Origin: CAZDBA01 sp964503615
GTDB taxonomy: Bacteria > Planctomycetota > Planctomycetia > Pirellulales > Pirellulaceae
Reading direction: 5' to 3'
Assembly (NCBI GenBank): GCA_964503615.1
Contig: CAZDBA010000029.1
Location: 1-36,225 of the forward strand
Length of the DNA: 36,225 nucleotides
Made by a program: the position numbers and the translations under genes. Shown in pieces: positions 23,922 to 31,971 of the stretch (its first letter is position 1; each line of letters starts with the position of its first letter). The notes below the pieces were generated by a model, which was given only the letters and a program-made list of their open reading frames with translations, made no database searches and was not told the DNA's origin.

Positions 23922-25405
23922 GTTCTGAACTGTTGATCCAGCTTTCCTTGGGACTGCCACTGATCGCCGTCGCGCTGATCTATTTGTGCGGACAGATCCC
24001 CAACCTGCGCGAGGCGTGTACGATCGGAATTTCGATCGCGCTGTTTGCGGTGACGGTGATGCTGGCCCAGCGAGTTGCCGCCGGTGACGATAACCTGACT
24101 TGGTCCGTTGGCGAAGTCATGACCGGCTTTACGATCGAGTTTTCGATCGAGCCGTTGGGGATGTTGTTCGCAGTGGTTGCTTCCGGACTCTGGATCCTGA
24201 CAACACTTTATGCGATCGGCTACATGCGTGGCCATCACGAGAAAAACCAAACGCGGTTTTTTGCCTGTTTCGCGGTCGCGATCTTTGCAGCCATGGCCGC
24301 TGCGTATTCAGCGAATCTGTTTACCCTGTTCGTGGCGTACGAAGTGATGACGATCTCGACCTATCCCTTGGTCACTCACCACGGTGATGAGAAAGCCAAA
24401 AAGGGTGGACGGGTTTACCTTGGTATTTTGCTGTCGACTTCGGTTGCGTTTTTTATGTTGGCGATCGCTTGGACCGCCAATATTGCCGGCACTCTGGATT
24501 TCCGGTCTGGCGGAATTCTGAAAGAGCATTTGGAGTCTGGTGCGGTAAGTTCGACTCAATTGGCCGTTCTGCTGGGCTTGTTCGCCTTTGGAATTGGCAA
24601 GGCGGCGTTGATGCCGTTCCACCGTTGGTTGCCAGCGGCGATGGTCGCTCCCACACCGGTCAGTGCCTTGCTGCACGCGGTGGCGGTCGTAAAAGTTGGC
24701 GTGTTTTCGATCCTCAAGGTTGCGGTTTACATTTTCGGTCACGAGTTGATTTTCGTTAATGAGCTGGGAACGTGGCTGTGTTATCTGGCGGCCGCTTCGA
24801 TTTTGATCGCGTCGCTGGTTGCGATGACCAAGGACAACTTAAAGGCTCGTTTGGCTTATTCGACGATCAGCCAGTTGGCTTATATCACCCTTGGCGCCAT
24901 GATTGCGACTCCCGAAAGCGTCATCGGCGGAGGCATGCACATCGCGATGCATGCGGTCGGAAAAATCACGTTGTTTTTCTGCGCCGGAGCGATCTATGTC
25001 GCGGCGCACAAAACGGACATCAGCGACATGCGCGGGTTAGGCCGAGCGATGCCGTTTACGTTCGCTGCATTTTTTGTTGCAGCGATAAGTATTATCGGCT
25101 TGCCGCCAGGCGGGGGTGCCTGGAGCAAGTGGTTCCTGGCAGTAGGTGCGGTCGACATGGGCCATCAAGTTTTAATGGGCGCGTTGATGGTTAGCTCGCT
25201 ACTGAATATCGCTTACTTGATTCCGATTCCGGTGCGGGCATTTATGGCTCCGAAAGATGGCGAAAAGATCGAATTCAAAGAGGCTCCGTTGATGTGTGTG
25301 GTGCCGCTGTGCATCACGGCGGTCGGTAGCGTGGTTCTCTTTTTCGTCGCCCAGTGGATTTATGACTTTCTCCTTCCCATCACGATTGCGGGGCAAGCGG
25401 GATGA
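23918..25405 (+). CDS. Second NuoL/MrpD-like proton/cation-translocating subunit
   Basis: The 495-residue, about 14-TM protein has Glu142 in TLFVAYEVMTISTYPLV, Lys228 in GIGKAALMPFHRWLPAAMVAPTPVSALLHAVAVVKVG, with His253 and Lys259 in the HAVAVVK motif, and LKARLAYSTISQLAYITLGAMI. The HAVAVVK signature is that of MrpA/NuoL-type antiporter domains rather than MrpD proper, so this may be the functional partner of the separate MbhD-E-like subunit. A GLPPGGGAWSKWFLA segment replaces the usual GxPPxxGFxSK. ATG overlaps the previous stop and TGA overlaps the next start. Confidence 0.87.
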   Translation: MSSELLIQLSLGLPLIAVALIYLCGQIPNLREACTIGISIALFAVTVMLAQRVAAGDDNLTWSVGEVMTGFTIEFSIEPLGMLFAVVASGLWILTTLYAIGYMRGHHEKNQTRFFACFAVAIFAAMAAAYSANLFTLFVAYEVMTISTYPLVTHHGDEKAKKGGRVYLGILLSTSVAFFMLAIAWTANIAGTLDFRSGGILKEHLESGAVSSTQLAVLLGLFAFGIGKAALMPFHRWLPAAMVAPTPVSALLHAVAVVKVGVFSILKVAVYIFGHELIFVNELGTWLCYLAAASILIASLVAMTKDNLKARLAYSTISQLAYITLGAMIATPESVIGGGMHIAMHAVGKITLFFCAGAIYVAAHKTDISDMRGLGRAMPFTFAAFFVAAISIIGLPPGGGAWSKWFLAVGAVDMGHQVLMGALMVSSLLNIAYLIPIPVRAFMAPKDGEKIEFKEAPLMCVVPLCITAVGSVVLFFVAQWIYDFLLPITIAGQAG

Positions 25406-25692
25406 ACGAACACAAAACAGTGGATGAACATGGCAATCCGATCCAACCCAGTTGGTTTGAGCGGAATGTAAATCTGATCATTATCGGTTTGGTGGTTGCG
25501 TGTGTGTTGAGCTTGGTTGGGCAAGCGGTTTTGCCGATGTTCGACGACCATCACCCACCCCACTTTCCCAAATACGAAAACTTTTTCGGGTTTCAAGCGA
25601 TCTTTGGATTCGTTGCGTTTGTGGTGGCGGTTTTCGTAGGCAAGTTCCTGCGTCTGATCATTCGCCGTGAGGAGGATTATTACGATGCCTGA
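25402..25692 (+). CDS. Small two-TM protein of unknown function within the antiporter operon
   Basis: The 96-residue protein was not recognised. The N-terminal 22 residues are soluble (MNEHKTVDEHGNPIQPSWFE), TM1 spans about 24-46 (VNLIIIGLVVACVLSLVGQAV), a loop carries DDHHPPHFPKYENFFG, and TM2 spans about 64-86, ending in a basic/acidic RREEDYYDA tail. It sits between two antiporter subunits with a 4-base overlap upstream and an 8-base overlap downstream, so it is certainly co-translated. It may be a lineage-specific accessory subunit joining the third antiporter subunit to the complex. Confidence 0.75.
   Translation: MNEHKTVDEHGNPIQPSWFERNVNLIIIGLVVACVLSLVGQAVLPMFDDHHPPHFPKYENFFGFQAIFGFVAFVVAVFVGKFLRLIIRREEDYYDA
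25671..25675 (+). promoter_or_regulatory. Shine-Dalgarno that fixes the third antiporter subunit start
   Basis: GGAGG (within GAGGAGGATTATTACG) lies 9 bases before the ATG at 25685. It sits inside the preceding small gene. This supports ATG 25685 over the in-frame GTG at 25667 that would add six residues (MRRIIT) and place the SD inside the coding region. Confidence 0.75.
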
Positions 25693-27427
25693 GTTTTTGC
25701 ATCATATCCCTCCAGGAACATTAATGATTCTGGGCGCGATTTTGCTTCCGTTGTTGGGACGTAAATCGGCTTGGGGCGCGTTGGTGCTTTCGCTGTTGAG
25801 TCTGGTGTGGTTTTGGTTGACGCCGCAAGGCAACTATGGCCAGATTACTTTGTTCGACCAAACGCTGCACATGGTTCGCATCGACCATCTCAGTTTCATC
25901 TTTGGTCTTGTTTTTCACTTGGCTGCGGTGATGGCGTCGATCTACGCGCTGCATGTAGAAGACACGAAACAGCACATCGCAGCGATGATGTACGCTGGAG
26001 GTGCGATCGGAGCTTGCTGCGCGGGCGATTTGGTCACTCTGTTTGTGTTCTGGGAACTAACGGCGATTTCAAGCGTGTTCCTGATTTGGGCCAGCGGAGG
26101 GGACAAAGCGTATCGCGCGGGGATGCGGTATCTGTTGATCCAGGTCGGATCAGGTGTGCTTCTGCTGTCGGGCGCGATCATTCATTTTCACGAGACCAAA
26201 TCTCTTGCGTTCGGTCACTTTCTGGGTTTGCAGCCGGGACAAACGTGCAGCATCACCGATTATGGAATGGGTGGATGGCTGATCTTTGCCGCGTTCGCGA
26301 TCAAGTGTGCTTTTCCGCTGCTGCATAACTGGTTGCAAGATTCGTATCCGAAAGCGACCGTGACCGGAACCGTTTTTCTCAGCGCGTTTACGACCAAGCT
26401 GGCGATTTATGCGTTGGCACGTGGCTTTGCGGGCACCGAGCAGATGATCACGATCGGTTGCATTATGACTTTGTTCCCCATCGTCTTTGCAGTAATCGAA
26501 AACGACTTGCGACGCGTGTTGGCTTACAGCCTCAACAATCAGCTCGGGTTTATGGTGGTCGGGATCGGGATCGGTTCCGAGTTAGCGCTAAATGGAACGG
26601 CGGCTCATGCGTTTTGCCACATCATCTACAAAGCGTTGTTGTTCATGTCGATGGGAGCCGTGCTCAAGCAGGCAGGAACTTGCAAAGCCAGCGAGTTGGG
26701 TGGTTTGCACAAGTCGATGCCATGGACGACGATCTTCTGTATTATCGGTGCGGGAGCGATTTCGGGCTTTCCGTTGTTATCCGGTTTTATCAGTAAGTCG
26801 ATGATTATTTCGGCGGCGGGCGAAGAGCACATGTGGGGCGTGTGGATCGTGCTGTTGATCGCTTCGGCAGGTGTGATGGAGCATTCAGGAATCAAGATTC
26901 CGTTTTTTGCTTTCTTTGCTCACGACTCGGGCAAGCGACCGAAAGAAGCGCCATGGAACATGTTGTTGGCGATGGGCATGGGCGCGTTTTTGTGCGTGTT
27001 CCTCGGAGTCGCCTACCCGATGTTGTACAAGATCCTGCCGTTTCCATTTCACGACGGTCACGCATACGCCCCCTACACAAACGGGCATGTCGTGATGCAG
27101 TTGCAGTTACTGTTGTTCGCGGCGTTGGCGTTTGTCGTATTGATGAAGCTAAAAGTTTATCCCCGTGAGATCCCCTCAACGAATCTCGACACTGACTGGA
27201 TTTACCGCAGACTTTTGCCCGTAACGATTGGCGGATTGGCCATGGCTTATGCGGTTACGGACAAAGCAGTTCGCACGTGGTTCGTGGGAACTTTGCAGCG
27301 AACGATCAAGACGATCGGAAAAAGCTTTGACGAAAAAGGGATTTTGGGCCGCCCGTGGTCCACTAACGCAATGGCAGTTTGGGCTGCAATACTGCTTGGG
27401 GTTTGTCTGTTGATCTACTATTTTTAG
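25685..27427 (+). CDS. Third NuoL/MrpD-like proton/cation-translocating subunit with extended C-terminus
   Basis: The 580-residue protein keeps the family core: Glu124 in LFVFWELTAISSVFLIWAS, Lys207 in AFAIKCAFPLLHNWLQDSYPKAT, Lys238 in SAFTTKLAIYALARG, RRVLAYSLNNQLGFMVVGIG (with RR from preceding LRRV), and HIIYKALLFMSMGAVL. After TM14 there is a longer tail (about 500-580) with TDKAVRTWFVGTLQRTIKTIGKSFDEKGILG, an amphipathic region, and a last TM (560-580), reminiscent of the NuoL C-terminal lateral helix, though shorter. The long hydrophilic ISTNLDTDW region precedes it. This is the last gene of the antiporter set. A family-wide Na+/H+ antiporter label is safe; partner assignment is not. 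Confidence 0.87.
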   Translation: MPEFLHHIPPGTLMILGAILLPLLGRKSAWGALVLSLLSLVWFWLTPQGNYGQITLFDQTLHMVRIDHLSFIFGLVFHLAAVMASIYALHVEDTKQHIAAMMYAGGAIGACCAGDLVTLFVFWELTAISSVFLIWASGGDKAYRAGMRYLLIQVGSGVLLLSGAIIHFHETKSLAFGHFLGLQPGQTCSITDYGMGGWLIFAAFAIKCAFPLLHNWLQDSYPKATVTGTVFLSAFTTKLAIYALARGFAGTEQMITIGCIMTLFPIVFAVIENDLRRVLAYSLNNQLGFMVVGIGIGSELALNGTAAHAFCHIIYKALLFMSMGAVLKQAGTCKASELGGLHKSMPWTTIFCIIGAGAISGFPLLSGFISKSMIISAAGEEHMWGVWIVLLIASAGVMEHSGIKIPFFAFFAHDSGKRPKEAPWNMLLAMGMGAFLCVFLGVAYPMLYKILPFPFHDGHAYAPYTNGHVVMQLQLLLFAALAFVVLMKLKVYPREIPSTNLDTDWIYRRLLPVTIGGLAMAYAVTDKAVRTWFVGTLQRTIKTIGKSFDEKGILGRPWSTNAMAVWAAILLGVCLLIYYF

Positions 27428-27578
27428 TCAAAGAGGTTGGTTTTTCAGGCTCGATCTATTGCGAGGCGTAATCCATCTCGCATGAAAAGTAAATTAACGA
27501 GTAAACTGGTAAGCCTTGGCTCGACCAATTCTCCAAAACGCAACTTCACCTTCACCTCCTCTTTCAGCGAAGCAAACT

Positions 27579-29066
27579 ATGGAACTTCCATTTGCTTTTG
27601 AGCAAATTCAGGCGACGAATTGGGCTTACCTTTCGTCGCTGTTGCTGCTGGTGGTGTTCTTTAAGTTCAACCGTTTTTGGAGTGTACGAAATTTCGACTT
27701 GTTGCTGATCATCTTGATCGCACCCGGTGTTCTGTTGATCGCTCATGGGAGCGAGATCAGCCAAATGAAAGATCGTGATTCCAGCTTGACCGCACCCAAT
27801 GATGTTGTGGACGGCATGCCAGATCTGTTGTCAGTGCAGTCCGAAGTTCCAAAACCAGAGATGGGCGTTGATACCACTACCGATCGACTCACGACAGGGC
27901 AGGCAATGGTCCTGGGAGGCTATATCTGGTTGTTTTCGATCAGTCTGGTTTTTCTGATCCGGATGTTGCTGGACCCGATTTTTAAACGCAAGCCGCTGTT
28001 GAACCCGAACTTGACCGTGGGGGGATTGGTTTTTCTGGCTTGCAGCTTGTTGGCTTTTTCGTTTTTCAACGTGATCATGGCGCGAGCGATCGACGTCTCG
28101 GGAGCCAAAAGTGCGGTCAAGCTGATGCAGCGCGAAGCGGCCGGCGACGCCGATACGCAGGCGCTGCGGCAGTATGGGCCTGGCTATGTCATGTTTCATC
28201 TGTTTCCAGTGATGCCGACTTTTTCCAGCGGAGCCGACATGCTGGAGACCGATCCGGACAACAATCTAAACATCGTGCGATACGAGGCAGCGGCGAAAGC
28301 CTTGGCTTTGATCGGTCAGATTGCGATCGTATTTGCGCTCATATTCATTGGCAACTTTCACTTTCAGAATTTTTTGGTTGGTGTCGGAATGGGGGCGATC
28401 TATTTAATGCTCCCTTACACCTCGGTTTATGCGGGTCACGTGTTGCATGTGTTGCCCGCTGCGCTGCTGATTTGGGGGGTGGCCTTCTATCGGCAACCGG
28501 CGCTGGCAGGTTTGTTCATCGGGTTTGCGATCGGGGTTTCCTATTACCCGCTGTTTTTACTACCCCTGTGGATCAGTTTCTATTGGGAGAAGGGTTCCAA
28601 GCCGTTCTTGATCGGCGTTTTGATTTCTGTTCTATGTTGTATCGGCGGATTGGTTTTTACTTCGAGGGATGCCGCCGATTTCTTTAACCAGTTGATCAAC
28701 ATGTTTGGTTTTTGGTGGCCGTTGGTGGATGGCTTGGGTGGCGTTTGGGATTTGGGCTGGGATCCGATTTTTCGATTGCCAATTCTTGTTGCGTTTGTCG
28801 CACTGAGTTTGTCGTTTGCGTTTTGGCCGACTCGAAAAAACCTGGGAACGTTAATCGCTTATTCGTCAGCGATCATGATCGGCGTTCAGTTCTGGCACGG
28901 GTTCGGCGGCGGATTGTATGTTGCTTGGTACCTACCGCTCACGTTGGCGGTGATTTTTCGCCCGAATCTCAGCGAACGAGATGCAGTGCGTGATTTGGAT
29001 AGTGGAATTCTGGGTACGCGAAAAATTCGCATCGATCCGTCAGAAGAGACGCTTAACCCAGTTTAA
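27579..29066 (+). CDS. Polytopic membrane protein of unknown function (possible GT-C fold)
   Basis: The 495-residue protein (ATG 27579; a TTG at 27516 would add 21 hydrophilic residues) has about ten TM helices: 15-33, 41-56, 112-131, 146-168, 238-257, 264-300, 307-332, 340-360 and others. A large soluble loop (57-110) and a second hydrophilic loop (170-232, with DADTQALRQYGPGYVMFHLFP) face outside. Loops with HVLHVLPAALLIWG and FAIGVSYYPLFLLPLWISFYW resemble membrane mannosyl/arabinosyl-transferase-like (GT-C) proteins, but no catalytic DxD or DE pair is evident. It begins 152 bases after the antiporter operon with no visible promoter, so it may be cotranscribed. Not recognised beyond this. 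Confidence 0.65.
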   Translation: MELPFAFEQIQATNWAYLSSLLLLVVFFKFNRFWSVRNFDLLLIILIAPGVLLIAHGSEISQMKDRDSSLTAPNDVVDGMPDLLSVQSEVPKPEMGVDTTTDRLTTGQAMVLGGYIWLFSISLVFLIRMLLDPIFKRKPLLNPNLTVGGLVFLACSLLAFSFFNVIMARAIDVSGAKSAVKLMQREAAGDADTQALRQYGPGYVMFHLFPVMPTFSSGADMLETDPDNNLNIVRYEAAAKALALIGQIAIVFALIFIGNFHFQNFLVGVGMGAIYLMLPYTSVYAGHVLHVLPAALLIWGVAFYRQPALAGLFIGFAIGVSYYPLFLLPLWISFYWEKGSKPFLIGVLISVLCCIGGLVFTSRDAADFFNQLINMFGFWWPLVDGLGGVWDLGWDPIFRLPILVAFVALSLSFAFWPTRKNLGTLIAYSSAIMIGVQFWHGFGGGLYVAWYLPLTLAVIFRPNLSERDAVRDLDSGILGTRKIRIDPSEETLNPV

Positions 29067-29223
29067 AGCCAGGATCTCGGGTGATAGCCGCGGGTTGGGT
29101 TCGCTTTACCAGATCATTTCAGGTTTCCTTCCTGCGAATCGGTAAATCGGAATGTCACTCGCATGCTGATAAAACTAGAATGGGTTGTGAGTAATTTGTT
29201 AGAGGCAAGGGCGGTAAGAACGC

Positions 29224-30468
29224 ATGGAAATTTTAGGAGGTCCCCTATTCGGCGTAGCAGGTGCGGGCGAAAGCCATGGTCCGGGTCTTTCGACTATCGT
29301 TTTCGGATGTCCAGCAGGCACGAAGATTGATCGCGCAGAGATTCAGCATTTTTTGGATCGTCGACGCCCAGGCGGTAACAAGCATGGCACGCCAAGAAAC
29401 GAAAAGGACCAAGTTGTCTTGTTAGGCGGAGTTTACCAAGACGATACAGAGGCGTTGCTGTCCGGTCCGCAAATCGCAATTTCCTCAAGCGACATTGATG
29501 CAAGGACAGAGACCTACGCAAAAGGGTTTGCCACTGGAGAACCGATCTCAGCTTTGGTGCTTTCCACTTCAAAAAAGTCAGCCGACTACAGCCAGATGAC
29601 TGGCGACCAAGGCGAAGTTCGTCCGGGGCATACCGACCTGGTCAAGTTCCATCAGTCCGGCGGCTTTGTGGATATTCGTGGTGGCGGTCGTTCCAGTTAC
29701 CGCAGCACGATCACCGATGTTATCGGCGGCGCGATTGCCCGAGCCAGTTTACGTCAATCGTTTGATACGGTTGTCCTGTCTTCGATTTGCCAAGTCGGAA
29801 AACTAAAAGCCTCCAAGAGTTTGGTGGATCATTTTGGGAACACCCAATCTCAGGTCGATCTATCGAAACTCAAATCCGTGGAGCATCAACTTGTGGAAAA
29901 CGAATTGCATACGATCGACCAGGCGTTTGCAAAAGAGGCTGCGGACTTGATTATCGAAACACGTAAACGAGGTGACTCGATCGGAGCTGCCGTCGAAGTG
30001 GTCGCGTTTAATGTTCCTGCTCTTGTGGGGCAACCTCTGTACGACAGTCTTAAAGTTCGCTTGATGGGGTCGCTGGGTGGCTTGAACGCAGTTCGGTCTG
30101 TAGAAATTGGAGCAGGTGCCCAAGTCATTGAACGGACAGGTAGTGAAAACAATGACCCCATCCGCTCCTCCGGATATCAAGGCAACAATCACGGCGGGAT
30201 GCTTGGTGGCATCACGACCGGGATGCCGATCGTATGCCGCGTTGGTTTTAAACCGACTTCGACCATCAATCTGCCTCAAAAGTCGGTTCGCAAGAACATG
30301 GATGAGATCGACTTTGAACTAAAAAAAGGGCGGCATGACCCATGCGTAGGTGTTCGAGCGGGTGTGACTTTGGAGTCGCGACTGGCAATCGAATTGCTGA
30401 ACGGTGTGTTGCAACAACAGGCAACTCGTATCGATGCCAGTCAGTTTAAGTTACCGACAAGCGGTTAA
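29224..30468 (+). CDS. aroC: Chorismate synthase, divergent form
   Basis: The 414-residue protein (ATG 29224) converts EPSP to chorismate, the last step of the shikimate pathway, with reduced FMN. Seen: GESHGPGLSTIVFGCPAG (15-32), LDRRRPGGNKHGTPRNEKDQVVLLGGV (44-70), RPGHTDLVKFHQSGGFVDIRGGGRSSYRST (133-162, cited in part), GNNHGGMLGGITTGMPIV, and RHDPCVGVRAGV near the C-terminus. These align with the family order. Deviations: ARET in GRSSARET reads YRST, the AGG of the FMN loop reads HGG, and about 25 extra residues (75-101) precede GEPISALV. Length is at the upper end for the family. A variant subfamily or a paralogue is possible; whether another aroC exists cannot be seen here. Confidence 0.87.
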   Translation: MEILGGPLFGVAGAGESHGPGLSTIVFGCPAGTKIDRAEIQHFLDRRRPGGNKHGTPRNEKDQVVLLGGVYQDDTEALLSGPQIAISSSDIDARTETYAKGFATGEPISALVLSTSKKSADYSQMTGDQGEVRPGHTDLVKFHQSGGFVDIRGGGRSSYRSTITDVIGGAIARASLRQSFDTVVLSSICQVGKLKASKSLVDHFGNTQSQVDLSKLKSVEHQLVENELHTIDQAFAKEAADLIIETRKRGDSIGAAVEVVAFNVPALVGQPLYDSLKVRLMGSLGGLNAVRSVEIGAGAQVIERTGSENNDPIRSSGYQGNNHGGMLGGITTGMPIVCRVGFKPTSTINLPQKSVRKNMDEIDFELKKGRHDPCVGVRAGVTLESRLAIELLNGVLQQQATRIDASQFKLPTSG

Positions 30469-30473
30469 AGGAA

Positions 30474-30491
30474 CTGAGTTCGAGAACTTAG
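30474..30491 (+). terminator. Short hairpin after aroC (weak)
   Basis: CTGAGTT and AACTTAG (30474-30480 and 30485-30491) pair through a CGAG loop with one G-T wobble, beginning 6 bases after the aroC stop. No T-tract follows. It could be a terminator or a stem that protects the transcript; evidence is weak. Confidence 0.3.
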
Positions 30492-30521
30492 AGCCGACGC
30501 TGCTCACAATTTGCTAAGAAT

Positions 30522-30589
30522 CGTAGCTAGGCTCGCCAGAGTTCAGGCCGCGCCTGCATTTCACCCGAAGTCTGGCGACATCGGCTACG
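30522..30589. repeat. Intergenic imperfect palindrome (CGTAGC ... TCGCCAGA / TCTGGCGA ... GCTACG)
   Basis: Left arm 30522-30547 and right arm 30564-30589 pair: CGTAGC with GCTACG, a 5-base internal mismatch, TCGCCAGA with TCTGGCGA, then TTC with GAA and GG with CC, around a 16-base GC-rich loop. It can fold as a long hairpin in RNA or DNA. Elements of the form CGTAGCT...TCGCCAGA...TCTGGCGA...GCTACG recur, from memory, in Rhodopirellula and its relatives. It is a separate family from the other two repeats in this window. Confidence 0.7.
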
Positions 30590-30809
30590 TGTGCGGTTAT
30601 GTCTTTCCGGTGCGGTTTATTCCGATCGTAGCTGTTTTGATCGGTGTTCTTTCTTGCCGATCGGTCCAAACGGTATGACCGAAAATCAACCGGCTACTCA
30701 CTCCAATTCGGTCGATTCCCAGTTAATAGACTGGCTGTAAATGCCCTGTCGTTCTTGTGCGTTCTTTTGACCGCGTTTGATGAACTGGTTGTCACGGAAG
30801 TGAGAGATT

Positions 30810-31847
30810 ATGCGTCGTTTTCTGGGAACTCTAATTTTGGTTCTTGTTATTTTTGGCTGCGCTTGGGCTCTTTGGAACAAAGATAAAATCGGCAATCCGG
30901 CTGATGCGCTACGACTTGCCAAAAATCAGATCGGCGGAGCGGTGGACTATCGGGGCAACGAGCGCCGATCGGATGATCCGGGCAACGCTCAATTCGCGAG
31001 TTGGTCTCAGCAAGAACGGGACGTGATTCGAATTGCAACGTTCAAGGTACAAGCGTTTGGGGCACAGAAGGGTGGCGACCGTATGGTAACAACGCGTCTG
31101 ACCGAAATTTGCCGGCAGTTTGATTTAATCGCTTTGCAGGAAATTCGCAGTTCACAAAAGAACATGTTGCCCGATTTTGTGCGAGCGCTCAATTCTGCTG
31201 GTGGACAATATGGGTTTGTGATCAGTCCTCACGTAGGACGTTCAAAAGACAAGGAGCAAACGGCCTATGTGTTCGACCAATCCCGCATTCAGTTGGATGA
31301 TTCGTTCTCCTATACGATTAACGATCCCGATGATGTGTTGCAACGTGAACCGTTTGTAGGTTGGTTTCGCGCACGTGGTCCCCATATGGACAATGCGTTT
31401 ACCTTTACGTTGGCAAATTTCCATCTGGATTCGCAACAACCTGAATTGGAGTTGGCTTATCTGAGTGAGTTACATCGAATCATTCGCAAAGACGGACGCG
31501 GTGAGGACGATGTGATCCTGTTGGGCAATTTCAACGCGGACGATCGCGGGCTAGAGTTTGCCAGGCAGAAATCGGGTTTGGACTGGGTGCTGAATAACAC
31601 AGCAACCAACACGCAGGGAACGGCTCAGTTTGACAACATCATCTACGACCCAAGGGCAACAGATGAATTCACCGGCCGGTCAGGTGTATTTGATTTTATG
31701 AAGCAGATGAATCTTACGCTCAATGAAGCGATGTCCATTTCAGACCACATGCCGGTATGGGCTGAGTTTTCCGTCTTCGAGGCAGGTCGTCCAAGGCGCG
31801 TGGCCCAGCAAGTTCAGGATTTGATTGACGAGATGGAAAACCGATAA
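30810..31847 (+). CDS. Membrane-anchored endonuclease/exonuclease/phosphatase (DNase-I-like) fold protein
   Basis: The 345-residue protein starts with an N-terminal TM anchor (about 4-22; GC at 16-17 is a weak lipobox), a 50-residue linker and an EEP domain (72-325). The motif order is right: IRIATFKVQAFG (73-84), LIALQEIRSS with Glu111, NFHLDS with His205, LLGNFNADD with Asn240/Asn242, and SDHMPVW with His313. Two sites differ from active members: FN(I/V)Q reads FKVQ (Lys79), and GDFN reads GNFN (Asn240 in place of the catalytic Asp). Together with the extracytoplasmic location it may be a catalytically weak or non-nuclease member. No obvious partner lies nearby. Confidence 0.83.
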   Translation: MRRFLGTLILVLVIFGCAWALWNKDKIGNPADALRLAKNQIGGAVDYRGNERRSDDPGNAQFASWSQQERDVIRIATFKVQAFGAQKGGDRMVTTRLTEICRQFDLIALQEIRSSQKNMLPDFVRALNSAGGQYGFVISPHVGRSKDKEQTAYVFDQSRIQLDDSFSYTINDPDDVLQREPFVGWFRARGPHMDNAFTFTLANFHLDSQQPELELAYLSELHRIIRKDGRGEDDVILLGNFNADDRGLEFARQKSGLDWVLNNTATNTQGTAQFDNIIYDPRATDEFTGRSGVFDFMKQMNLTLNEAMSISDHMPVWAEFSVFEAGRPRRVAQQVQDLIDEMENR

Positions 31848-31935
31848 AGTCCCTAAGTCCCTTCGAGACTTACAAAACAAGCGTGAGACAGCAAGCATTC
31901 GGTTTGGCTGGAGACTGAACAAAACGGGATCAAAG

Positions 31936-31963
31936 TTGACAGACCTCTGGCATCTCCGACAAT
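31936..31963 (+). promoter_or_regulatory. Candidate sigma-70-like promoter for the zinc-ribbon/vWA gene
   Basis: A perfect TTGACA (31936-31941) is followed by 16 bases and GACAAT (31958-31963; four of six to TATAAT). Transcription would start near 31970, so the ATG at 31972 would be translated from a leaderless or near-leaderless mRNA. The match is suggestive; a planctomycete housekeeping consensus is not assured. Confidence 0.35.
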
Positions 31964-31971
31964 GGTTGTAG

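Larger units (their letters stand above)
30469..30809 (+). other. 341-base intergenic region between aroC and the DNase-I-like gene
   Basis: The region holds the short hairpin above and the long dyad repeat at 30522-30589. The remaining 220 bases show GATCGTAGCT-type GATCG repeats (30627-30668: GATCGTAGC, GATCGGTG, GATCGGTC), but no ORF or promoter worth calling. A plus-strand ORF at 30644-30886 runs into the next gene in another frame and is not supported. The next gene starts at 30810. Confidence 0.6.

Noticed and set aside
23819..24250. 143-codon minus-strand ORF inside the antiporter operon
   Set aside because: Lies across two well-supported antiporter genes and has the arginine/glutamine-rich composition of an antisense shadow.
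19659..27427. Membrane-bound hydrogenase (Mbh) or complex I operon
   Set aside because: The gene order is mbh-like, but no hydrogenase large or small subunit, ferredoxin or NuoB/C/D/I-like gene occurs; only the antiporter module is present.
30644..30886. 80-codon plus-strand ORF before the DNase-I-like gene
   Set aside because: It overlaps the start of the supported gene in another frame and encodes no family-like sequence.
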